Position numbers and translations under genes: made by a program. Source: Durusdinium trenchii (taxonomy: Eukaryota; Sar; Dinophyceae; Suessiales; Symbiodiniaceae). Taken from it: a DNA stretch of 64,000 bases. The notes beneath the pieces were generated by a model that saw only the letters and a program-made list of their open reading frames with translations, ran no database searches and was not told the DNA's origin. Position 1 is the stretch's first letter, and each line of letters begins with the position of its first letter. Location of the stretch: assembly GCA_963970005.1 (NCBI GenBank), contig CAXAMN010029116.1, forward strand, positions 250,717 through 314,716, read 5' to 3'. This document shows, in pieces, positions 32,158-41,800 of the stretch.

Positions 32158-32970
32158 TCAAATGAAATAACTGCCAACGGGCGTAAGTGGAGATTTCTCC
32201 GGATGACTGTTCTCACTAAGTTCTCGCTCAGCGGCCGGCGTCAGCAGCACAGCAGCAGGAAGTGATCGATGTGGTGAAGTCGGTGGCGTTGTTATGGGGG
32301 AAGGGGAAAAATCCGGTTGCGAATGTGGTGCTGGGGAAACTGCTGGTGAGGTGGGTGTTGGTGAGAGGGAGGGTGCTTGTCTTGGTGGTTCTGTTGGTAG
32401 TGGTGTGAAGGAAAGTTGCTGATCTTGCTGACGTTGCATGTCTTTGAGTTCTTGCCATCGGGCTTGGCATTGCTCGACGGAGAAGCCCACTCGGCGAGCC
32501 ACAGTGGTCCAGTTGGGACGAAGTCTGGGGTTTTCTTTGAGTTCAACCAGGCGGCAGTCGGCGTCGCCGTCCCAAGCATCCCAGTCCGCCTGTTGGTTCA
32601 GTGGTGGTGGGAGTGGTTGCTTCCGCTTGCGTGTTGTGGTAGGTTGTGGAGCTGGGGGTGTTGTTGGTGTGTCGTCTGAGTCTTTTGAGGGTGGTGCTGG
32701 TAAACGGATGGGTGGTCTGGATGGTGCTGAGTCACAGGAGGAGGTGGTGGATGGTAAACGTATAGGGTGGTTAGGCGGAGTTGGAAGTGGCTGAAAGTGT
32801 TGGCGGAAAGTGGGGTCCGCTTGGTGGATGTGGTGGAGGAAATGAGTGTGAAGGTGCGCTACAATATCTGTTGCTTGTCTGAGCAGGTTTTGCACCTGCG
32901 AAAGTACCACTGTGGTTCTGTGTATGAGTGTGGAGGTGTCGTTGTGTAGAGGTGTCGGTGTGCTGCTCAT
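32158..32970 (-). CDS. element ORF2: Myb/SANT-like protein
   Basis: 270 codons from the ATG at 32970. An upstream in-frame GTG at 33012 is a less likely start. Residues 1-50 are helical (LSQVQNLLRQATDIVAHLHT). Next come a Pro/Ser-rich linker and a basic RKRKQ patch. A single Myb/SANT-like motif follows, with W-D-G-D-A-D...LVELKEN...NWTTVARRVG and VEQCQARWQELKDM. Its spaced Trp residues and 'CxxRW' helix match the family. Known of the family: such domains bind DNA or histone tails. A DNA-binding protein in the element could target integration or regulate the element; this is inference. The C-terminal third is disordered. Confidence 0.6.
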   Translation of the reverse strand: MSSTPTPLHNDTSTLIHRTTVVLSQVQNLLRQATDIVAHLHTHFLHHIHQADPTFRQHFQPLPTPPNHPIRLPSTTSSCDSAPSRPPIRLPAPPSKDSDDTPTTPPAPQPTTTRKRKQPLPPPLNQQADWDAWDGDADCRLVELKENPRLRPNWTTVARRVGFSVEQCQARWQELKDMQRQQDQQLSFTPLPTEPPRQAPSLSPTPTSPAVSPAPHSQPDFSPSPITTPPTSPHRSLPAAVLLTPAAERELSENSHPEKSPLTPVGSYFI

Positions 32971-33380
32971 GATTCGGAGATGTAGGGATGTAGAGTAGCA
33001 CAGAATCGTCACGGGTTGCTGCAGCAGCGCGCCAAAGCAGCCGGACAGCGGCGAGTCTGCGGGAGCGCGTCATCACGAGGCCGTACATATGAATTAAACG
33101 AGCATCAAATTCCCACAGGCATGGTACGAAAATGCAATGCCGGTGGGACAGTCAAGCGCATGAAAATCTGACATGTGAAATACTCCATCAAAACAGCCGG
33201 TACGATTCGAAGAAAGATGTGTACAGCAAAAACTGCATAGCTTGAAAAATTGAGGGTGCAAAATTCGCGTGGCTGCTGCAGGAGGCTGTTTTTGGCTGCT
33301 ACGAGCACAGGTTAGGTGGTGGTGTGAAACCAAAGGTGGATGTGGAGGTGGTAGTGGTGTGTAGGTGTGGGACAGTGGTG

Positions 33381-35177
33381 TTATGTGTCAGGTGGAGTGG
33401 AGTTTGTGGACCAGGCCAGTCCTTTGACAATGGCGTGGTCCGGGTGGATCACCCAGCAGCGGCCCTTCTGATGGAAGACTGCACCATGGTGATCGTTAAG
33501 GAGGTTCATGGCGTGTTCCTCACCTCCGGAGGTATATTTTGTGGCAGCACCCCAAGCAAGGAGTGTGATGATAAGGGAATGGGAGTTCTTGTGGAGTTGC
33601 CAGGTGTTGTGGATGATGCGGGCAAATTCGTTGTGGTCATGGGGTTGGTTGTGGGTGATGCGAACGCCCTGGGCAAAAAATCCAGGGTAGTTGGCAAAGT
33701 GGAGTGTGCTGGGTAAAAATCGGCCTTGGCGTAGAATGTTGGAAATGTTGCCGACAGGGCCTGTGTGGCCTGCGTTGATGTGGGCGACTTCCCGGTGGGT
33801 TGATGTGGCTCGGGAAACCGCAGGCGGTTCTGGTGTAGTGGCTTTGGTGTTGAGGAAAGGAAGTGAAATGGCGTAGGCGTAGTATTGGAATTGGTCGTAT
33901 TGGTGAGTTGTGTCGTTCCACTTGGCGTGGGTGTATTGCCGGAAATCGGTGATCTCCTTGTAGGTGATGTTGCAGTCTGTGAGGAGATTGGCAATGTACT
34001 GGTGTTGTGGTCGGTTGGGGTTGTCGAGTTGGGTGGCGTGGAATTCAAGCCATTCCAGGATTTGGTCTGCAGGTGTAAAGGTGTGAAAGTTGGGTGGAGG
34101 TCGCCAACGGTTGATTGGGCGACGAAGGACGGCTGTGGTGGGAAATTGAGAGGGGTCTGGGTTGGTGTGTTCAGTGTTGGGGCGTAAATCGATGGGTTGT
34201 GGTGGTGAGCGACTGCGGGATGGTGTAAGGCTGGATGTGTAGGTGGATGTCGAGGGCGAACGCCGTCGCCGGGTTGTGCTGTGGTGCTTGGAGTGGTGGT
34301 GATGTCGATGTCGGCGGCGGTGGCGGTGGCGTCCTCTGCGGTGATGGTCGGATTTGTGTCGGTTCTTGTGGTGGTGGCGGCGACTGCTGTGTGGTGGCTG
34401 CGGGGAAAGTGGTTGTGGTGCTGGTGAGACAGTGGTGTCAAGCTTGTCTGGTGCAGGTAGTGAGGGTCCGGGTGCTGGTGTGGCTGATGCAAGCGATGGT
34501 GATGCAGAATGTTGGGATACAGTAGCTGGAGGGGTCGTGTTTTGGACCGGCAATGGAGCGTCCGTGGCGGTTGTGGGGATGTGTTGGATTGGTGGTGCTG
34601 GATCGGATGGTGTCTGGTGTGGGAGTGGAGGCTGGACTGGTGGTGAGGCGTTGATGGTTTGTGGAGGTGGTGGCGGGGGCAATGGTTGGGGTGGAGGCTG
34701 TGTGACTGGGGGAAAGGCTGAATAGGGTTGCCAAACGCCCTGGGGGATGGCGCATTGTGGGTCTGTGGATGGATGATTGGCAATCGCGGTCTGTTGCTGT
34801 GTTGGAGGGGGATGTGTCAGTGTAGTGGGGGGAGGAAGTTCAGCCGGTGGTGTGGGATGAAGTGGTGGCAACAGGTATGAAGGGGGAGGTGCTGCTGACG
34901 GAAATAGTGGAGTTGGATGTGTGGGCTGCGGTGGCACGTGACATGGTTGCACAAGCGTCCAAGTGGATGGTGTGCCGTAGGTCAGTGCAGTGGCGGTAGG
35001 ATTGGACAAAAAAGGTGGCGGTTGAAATGGTTGTGGTTGTGGGTGAGGGTATGCCGATGGTTGTGTCGTGGGAAAGGTGGGTGCAGTTGATGGCTGTGGC
35101 AGCGGCCATGTGGGTTGAGGTTGTGTGGTAGGTAATGGTGGTGGCGTGGCGTGAGCGTATGGCAACGGAAAATGCAT
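33381..35177 (-). CDS. element ORF1: Pro-rich, RS-rich protein with globular C-terminus
   Basis: 598 codons from an ATG. Residues 1-260 are mainly Pro, Thr and Gln. Residues about 262-315 are a His/Arg/Lys-rich stretch (HRHRRRHRHHHHSKHH), followed by RRRRSPS and SRSRSP repeats, which suggests RNA binding or nuclear speckle-type targeting. From about residue 345 to the end the sequence is ordinary globular protein. This part contains GHTGPVGNISNILRQGRFLP, then NYPGFFAQG and ITLLAWGAATKYTSGGEEHA. The H-x-T...N-I..I-L..G...P-S pattern followed by GFFAxG is faintly like an ADP-ribosyltransferase fold; I would not rely on it. It is the first gene after the 5' repeat, in the position where a capsid or RNA-binding protein is often found. 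Confidence 0.6.
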   Translation of the reverse strand: MHFPLPYAHATPPPLPTTQPQPTWPLPQPSTAPTFPTTQPSAYPHPQPQPFQPPPFLSNPTATALTYGTPSTWTLVQPCHVPPQPTHPTPLFPSAAPPPSYLLPPLHPTPPAELPPPTTLTHPPPTQQQTAIANHPSTDPQCAIPQGVWQPYSAFPPVTQPPPQPLPPPPPPQTINASPPVQPPLPHQTPSDPAPPIQHIPTTATDAPLPVQNTTPPATVSQHSASPSLASATPAPGPSLPAPDKLDTTVSPAPQPLSPQPPHSSRRHHHKNRHKSDHHRRGRHRHRRRHRHHHHSKHHSTTRRRRSPSTSTYTSSLTPSRSRSPPQPIDLRPNTEHTNPDPSQFPTTAVLRRPINRWRPPPNFHTFTPADQILEWLEFHATQLDNPNRPQHQYIANLLTDCNITYKEITDFRQYTHAKWNDTTHQYDQFQYYAYAISLPFLNTKATTPEPPAVSRATSTHREVAHINAGHTGPVGNISNILRQGRFLPSTLHFANYPGFFAQGVRITHNQPHDHNEFARIIHNTWQLHKNSHSLIITLLAWGAATKYTSGGEEHAMNLLNDHHGAVFHQKGRCWVIHPDHAIVKGLAWSTNSTPPDT

Positions 35178-35675
35178 GTCGTGGTCGTAGCTATGGCACG
35201 GCGCGGCGCGGCAGCAAAAAGCAGCGGAGAAGTGCCGAGTTGTATTGTCATGTTGTTGTTGAAAGTCTCATCTCTGGTGTCGACGGAGAGTATGTTGTAA
35301 GGTGATGCTAGTTGTGAGCTTGTTGGTAGGTGTGTGTTCATGCATCTCGAATTAGACTGAAGAGCTCTAATGCCCAACCTTGAGTTCTGCCGATGAAAGA
35401 ATCGCGGCATCAATATGGCAAAACATGGAAACACGAACATGGCCTGGAGAAATGAAATGACGGATCCGAAATCTGAAAGCTGAAATCCGATGTATTCTTC
35501 AAGAACCGTTTTTTGGCCCGGCGGCCGGTATGTCTGTTGATTCGGTGAGGGTGTCGGTGCCTTCCTGTGAGAGTCCAGTGAGTGGTAGTGCGTTGGGGTA
35601 GTTGCTTTCCCATGCAAGATCGGCGCCCCTGTGACGGGGATCACACTCAGCACCCGAGTGGGACGGCTGAGCGGA

Positions 35676-36099
35676 ACACACTTCGACATTGGTTTTCCGT
35701 TAAAGCTCAATCTCTCCGCTGGGAAGGAAGGTGGTGGAACAGCATGGCGAAAGGTCCGAGAAAATTGTAGGTGTTTGAACAAAGGTTGTTTCCCTTGACT
35801 GCGGTGACGAAGCGGCTCAAGCTGCAGCGCTGCTGGGGAGGAAGTGGTTTAGGGGGAAGGTATCATGAAGAACCATGGAAACAAACCAGGCAGATTAGAC
35901 AGCGTGGTCAAAAGTTGCGGTGGCAGGTACACAGGGATGATCAGTCCCTGCATCCTGGTCATCTGCATAGAGCTTCGTTGGCGACAGCTATGCAGTGACC
36001 CTGTCGCCCCCTGCCCATATAAGGTGGTTGTCCAAGGTAGTTGAAAAGCATGGAAAGAGTGGTGGTGGAAGACCCTTTGTCCAGGGGTGGACACACACA
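35676..36099 (-). repeat. 5' terminal direct repeat (pseudo-LTR)
   Basis: 424 bp, identical to 22695-23118 except at two positions. It contains a TATA-like CTTATAT on the sense strand (+ strand ATATAAG near 36019) and paired stems CAGGGA/TCCCTG, TGCATAG/CTATGCA and GGCGACAG/CTGTCGCC. It is likely to hold the promoter. Confidence 0.85.
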
Positions 36100-37537
36100 C
36101 ACACACTTCCACTTGGAGCGTGCGGGCACAAGTGAAGGCGCGGAAGCATTTGATCCAATAACCAAGAAAAGTGCTCCTTTCCTTGGCTCTGGCTGCCTTT
36201 GCTGCTTGGAGGTTCCCCTGGCTTCTGAGTCCACCGTGGGTGCCTTGGACCTGCAGACGGCAGTGCTGGGCGCTCAGAGTGCACAAGGCTGAACCTGTGT
36301 TCGCGCAATCACCATTTTTAGAGCCATTTCCTATCATTTCCTCATTCAAAACGTGAACCGGAGTTGAATTTAACCTACAGTCGCATACAGATTCATCCTC
36401 CATTTTATTGACTCGATAAAGGTTGCGGACTAGGACCAAGTGCGAGGACTTGCTCTTGACTGAGGCCTGGAGTACAGTGATCAGTTTTTTCCTGTGTTAA
36501 ATAATGCCGACTAGCCAAGTTCTGCTTCCCGTTGCCTCGAACTTAGTCAGACACCATGGTCTAGGCGACATGCACACAGGCCCTCCCTTTTGGTTGAATG
36601 TCCTGGGGTCACAGGGTTGCTGCTCGGCTGGTGAATTTGCATCATGAGCAAGGTCCCCAACCCCTGCACATTATTTGAAAGGACAAATCCATTTATGTGG
36701 ATGAAAGATCCTTTGTCAACATCCACTGGAGAAGCAGAACTTTTCCAAACCACAGGCCCGTGTACAGTAGTTTGGGCCAAGAGTCGCGAGCTTTTCAATT
36801 GTTTGGCATTGGAAATGGCGGGAGTCCTAATAGTCCTTTGAGTGTCCTGATCCTTTGAACTGGCGCAAATTGTGTATCCGATGGTGTACGTAAGCAGTTC
36901 CGATGAGGCTAAGATTGCTAAGATATTCAGTTTGCAAAGATGCCAGCCGTATGGCTTAACTGCACTGCATTTGTACATGCTGCAGGAGTTTGGATAGGCC
37001 TAGCAACTGATGAAGGCTGATAGCATTTGGTTCCTTGAGGTATTTGTAGGGTCCATTCCGTTGTTGCCAATTTGCTTGGGACTCTTGCCCTCAAGCATGC
37101 CTGGCTGCCAATCGCGGCACTGTCTGATGAAGAGCTTGACAGCAATATTTACAGCCAGATGATCGGCGACCGTGGACAAAGACATTGAATCAAATTGAAT
37201 CCGGAGGTTGTAGAAAAGTTGTATGTAGTGTTTTTGGATTCAAGATTCTGCCCGATTTGTGATTTGTGCGTTCCAGCTAATGTGACAGCTATGTGTGCAA
37301 GGTCCAGGATCATACTGACGTTTCCATTTTCAGCCAATTCCAAGGAGTTGAGTCATTGAGCACTCTTTAACTTTCGAGAAACCTCTTGATTTGTCGGGAA
37401 CTCCTTGGAGCAGCTTCAATCACTTCTCATTCAAGCCATTTTTTGCAAAGGCGAGGTGTGCCACCCCAAAGCGTGTAAGGCCAAAAGAGATGCCATTTCA
37501 GGCTGCAAGTTAAAGATTGCGACAGCTTGTGGAGCCA

Positions 37538-37658
37538 AGGGCATCACTACTAGTAACAAGGGCATTACTACTAGTAGCAAGAAGGTACTAGTAACAAGGT
37601 GCATCGCAACTAGGAACAAGTGCATCGCTACTAGTAGCTAGAAGCTACTAGTCACATA
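37538..37658. repeat. CTACTAG dispersed repeat, copy 3
   Basis: Units of ACTACTAGTAACAAGGGCAT and ACTAGTAGCAAGAAG, ending in CTAGTAGCTAGAAGCTACTAG. Confidence 0.8.
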
Positions 37659-40504
37659 CTTATCCGACTTATGTTTGCTTTCTGAGCGCCCAGGGTTTGA
37701 ACTGCATTCACATAGTTCTTGATCAGTTGTTTTGCAGAGGATCTTGATGCTGACCTAAGAGGGTTTACCCAAACTGCATCGTTGCAGCCTACATGTGGTT
37801 TTCCATATATATATATACTCTTGGCAACAGGGTCATACAAGCAACTGCTCCAGACTAGCAGAATGTATTTCCGTTGCTTGCCAACATCCTCTCAGGTACT
37901 CTCACCTGCTCTCAGCCTTTGCTAGCAACGGCTTACACGGCTTCTGCGCGAAAATGGCGCTACAACCTCCTAGCTACAGACAGAAGAGCTTGAGATTTAA
38001 GCGATTCAAGCATGTCTATCATGTTTATCGGCTCATTCACCGCTCTCGAATTCCTTGTTTTCGCACAGCGTATGTATATCTTTGCTTACCCCTCTTCAAG
38101 GCCGAAAGTCTAACCCTCCGTCTCAGCCATTTCAGGCGTCTCAGCGATACTGTCAGGCATTTCAGGCACAAACCATGACCATCACACGATGCTAAACGTA
38201 ATACCCGCACTAAACAGTTGCTAGTTCTTTACGATACAATTGACGTGATCCCCATGTCGTTGCAGCCACTGTCAGCTGTGGGAGGCCCAAATGATGTTCA
38301 GTTGGAGGATGTTTTTTGTTTGTTATTGTTTTCTCCACCCTTTTTCTGCTGATGTTGATATTGTTTGACTTTCCAATCCACGCAGTTTTGGGAATTGCCA
38401 GAGGAGGGGTTCCGGGGCAGAACAGCGACCACCTCGACTGCTGCTTCAAGTAAGTGTATAAGTAAAGTAGTATGTCTGGCGAAGCTGCAAGCGCAACATG
38501 TGAAACAACAATAGAACATATTCAATGATGTTTAAGAAACATTAGACTTGTCGCTACGACAGTCTTTTTGGAGTCAGTTGCAAGGTCTTCAGATTCCACC
38601 GATTGCTTTCCTGGAAGACAGAACACACGCGCGCACACCGCGGAAAGAGTATTTGGAAAATTGGGAAGAGGCCGGCGGTAGCTCAACTTAAGTGGTTTCA
38701 CGGAGGCCTGAGTAATGCATGTGGTGTCCACTCGAAAGGTATCTATCCAGTATTAAGTTCCAGAACAACATCAAATTTAGAGAAGCAAGATCCAACACAA
38801 GTCGAGCTCAAAGCGGATACGAGTCTGCCGACCTTCACCTAACTGAGAAACGGCCAGTGCGGAACTGTATCAGGGCTGTCAATTTGTGGCCTGGCGTGCT
38901 CGGTTTGTAGAGTGTTCCGCATAAATCTATTCTCCTTAGTTGCAACCGGGTCACACACACAGAGACATTTCTTTCGAACTGTGAGATGCCCTACGCTGTG
39001 CCCTGAGGCCTTTCAACCAACCGGCCGCCGTTCGGAGTTCATTGTTGTCAGCTGCTACACCCGCAGGGGACCCACATCCAGTCAGCTCGGAAGGTTCAGG
39101 TTGGTTGAAGAACACAAGGTGGACGTGGCAGGTATGCACCTCAAGTCTGCACTGATTTATGAGCATCGGTCGAGGATGTTATGATCCTTCACGGTTTAGG
39201 TTCCTGAGTGGACGATGTTGATTCAAACAGTTTATGAGTATAGACGAGTATAGTTTGTATGAATCTTCCTTGACATTGTCTTTTGGCCGATGATATTCCA
39301 TGGGTCAGGTTGCAGTTCCCGAGTAGTTCTTAACCAAGGTTTTGACAACCTTGCCCATGGACCACGTGGCAAAGAGGCGAAGAAGAGGCCACCAGATACC
39401 ATAATTCAGGCTTAGTGCTACAATGCACAGCTGATACTTTTCAAGCATTTTGAGAAAAGGAGAGTCGATATTTGTGCCGCAGTGTCCCCGCTTTTTTGCA
39501 GTCTCTACACCTTTTGGATGGACACAAGTGATGGCTCGATGGTGCTCCTTTCGGTGGTGAAGGACCATTTGTCTGTGTCACGACAGATGACCGAGACAAA
39601 GGCAGTTTTCAGCAAGGTCCAGATTAATAGCGATGACCTCCAACCTATTAGCAAGATACCATAGCTAATATATCTAGTGCTTGCTGATTTGATTGCATTC
39701 CTGGTTTGAGGCAATCAGGACAGGTTGGATCCTGCACCTAATTATGAGGCTTCTCAACACCTTTCCAGCTTCCTGTACTTTGTGCCTCTTTGTGCCACTT
39801 GACAGCTTGTATGCCACGGGCACCGAACAGTTTCGAAGGTTCGAACTCCTTTTCCCGCTCTGCATCACAGGTGCCAGTCGCAAGAACACATCCACACTGT
39901 CCATAGAGCTTCTGCATCCTTGTGCATCCCTGTGCACATTGTGCTATGTGTTTGGGGTGCTCTTACCATACCTACCATCCCATCCCATCTGCTTGCACTA
40001 TATACCAACGAAAAGCCAACATGTCCTGCCGCCGGAGGAAGACGTCATGAATCCGGCTTTCTCACGATGGCACTCAAGGCTCGAAAACAATGGACATCAC
40101 AATAGGTCTTCCACTTTGCACGATAGCGTTCGTGTAATTCTCACTTCGTGCTCAATGTATGAAGCCTGAATCGCAGCTTCAAACAGTGCTGCTTGAGCAG
40201 GCGAAATGTGATGTACACATGTCGGCAGCTTAAGACGACAGATACGTAATGTTCACGAGACTAAAGCCCTTCAGTCACACAAGCATCACTATTGCTAACT
40301 AGTTTGGGAATGCCTGGAAATCGGAAGGCTTCCTTGGTGAGGCACAGAGTCAGTGGCAGAAAACGGGCAAATCGACACCTGGAGTGTGCCAGCCTCAGTG
40401 CGTGCAGAGATGTCCAGCTCCGAACGCATGGACACTTTGTTGGGTTTGAGGACCTACTGAGTCGAAAATCAAGATGCAAAAGATAAAGGCATCCAGCCAA
40501 AGTC

Positions 40505-40592
40505 TGGTAGTAACAAGAAGCTACTATGGGCTCCTGGCCTTACTACTAGGAGCAAGGACGCTACTAGGAACAATAAAGCTATTAGGAAGTGC
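40505..40592. repeat. CTACTAG dispersed repeat, copy 4
   Basis: AGTAACAAGAAGCTACTATG, then GGGCTCCTGGC, then ACTACTAGGAGCAAGGACGC, matching the array at 57 kb. Confidence 0.85.
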
Positions 40593-41696
40593 CTGGCTAG
40601 GGACGGACCTTTCACAACTCGATCAAACAAAACGGATGTCGATCATTCTTTCTCACAGACAAAATGGAAAAGAGCGGATGGACTAGGTGGACCCCTTCAC
40701 GGGCCAACTCTCGCGGATCGGGACGTTCGATGCCAACAGCCCAGCACAGAGATGCGGTCGGTGCTCAAATGATGTCGATGTTGGGTATCATGAATATTCC
40801 GCAGTGTGTAGCCAGTGCTGCAGTGGGAATGTTCATCAATCCGCTCTGCTATTGAGATAGATACATCAGATTTTGAGGCTGGTGGCACTTCCACCTGCTA
40901 TATCACCTTGGACAAGGTGGACGCCAGACTGGGAGTTCATTCCCCATTGTGTTATCACAGCAAACAAAGATTTGACAATCTTTGACCTGGTTGCCTTGGT
41001 TGGAGAAAGACAACTCTGATCTTTCAAAGCTGCTTCCATGCCTGCCGCTTTGTGTCTTGTTGCCATGGCTGAGGATGGATTCAGAATTAATGGATTTTAA
41101 GACATTTAAAGAACACCTTCTCGCTTCCATTCTTCTGGCATAGTTTCAAATAGCCGCTAGCCGCTAGCCAAGTTCTTGTGAATTTCAAGCCATATGTCAA
41201 ATCCGGAACATCCTCATGAAACCGAACTCGGTTGCTTGGAAAACCGGATCAAGAAGGACCACTTCTGCTGCCAGGGGGCTGCTATCCACTTTTGTGTTTA
41301 CTGATTTGAGCGTATTGTCGGACCACTTTTGCATTGAGGCGAACTTTTGGTTTTTGTTTTTCCCGACACTTAAGTGGCTATCTGACAGACAAGAGAGAGA
41401 TAGAGAGGGAGAAACTCCTCCCAGTTTGACACACACACACATGCAGAGATTGAAGATAAGATGTGATATCACGTGACTACAGCTGCGCATGGAACATGTA
41501 GCGTGGGAGATCTTCCCCTGGTGATATGGTTGGGTTCCTAAACATCCTACACCTTGCACTGTGACCATTGCCAGGAAAGCCGAAACATTTTGGTAGTGAA
41601 TTATTGGAATGTGCCCTGGCTGGAACCGTGTCGCTTGACGTCGAACCAATGCACATTTGTTCTTGGAGGAGGGGATGGGATCTGAAGGTCCCTAAA

Positions 41697-41800
41697 AATC
41701 TAGGAACAAGGTTCGCTACTAGGGGCTACTAGGAGCAAGGACGCTACTAGGGTCTCCTGGCTTTACTACTAGGAACAAGAAGCTACTAGGGGCTCTTCTT
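41697..41800. repeat. CTACTAG dispersed repeat, copy 5
   Basis: CTAGGAACAAGGTTCGCTAC, then GGAGCAAGGACGCTACTAGG and TACTACTAGGAACAAGAAGC. It is followed at 41835-41935 by CTAGTAGCC/CTTACT units and a GTAGGCGCCTTAC block. Confidence 0.85.

Larger units (their letters stand above)
22695..36099 (-). mobile_element. giant Penelope-like retroelement with GIY-YIG and RT
   Basis: A 13.4-kb element reads on the minus strand between two 424-bp direct repeats that differ at only two positions. In sense order it carries ORF1 (598 codons), ORF2 (Myb/SANT-like), ORF3 and ORF4 (paralogues), ORF5, ORF6, ORF7, a gag-like frame, a GIY-YIG endonuclease, and a reverse transcriptase with Penelope-type motifs. 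The endonuclease before the RT is the arrangement known in Naiad/Chlamys-type Penelope-like elements. Direct terminal repeats ('pseudo-LTRs') are also typical of this class. The many upstream proteins are unusual. The sense strand is strongly C-rich and G-poor from end to end. A 10-bp repeat, CACACACTTC, lies at both outer edges (22694-22703 and 36100-36109). Confidence 0.8.

Noticed and set aside
34982..35782. Open frame across the 5' terminal repeat as a gene
   Set aside because: It starts inside the repeat, continues through untranslated-looking sequence and overlaps ORF1 in another frame.
39693..40169. 158-codon + strand frame as a gene
   Set aside because: No motif, and a few frames of this length are expected by chance in 64 kb read six ways.
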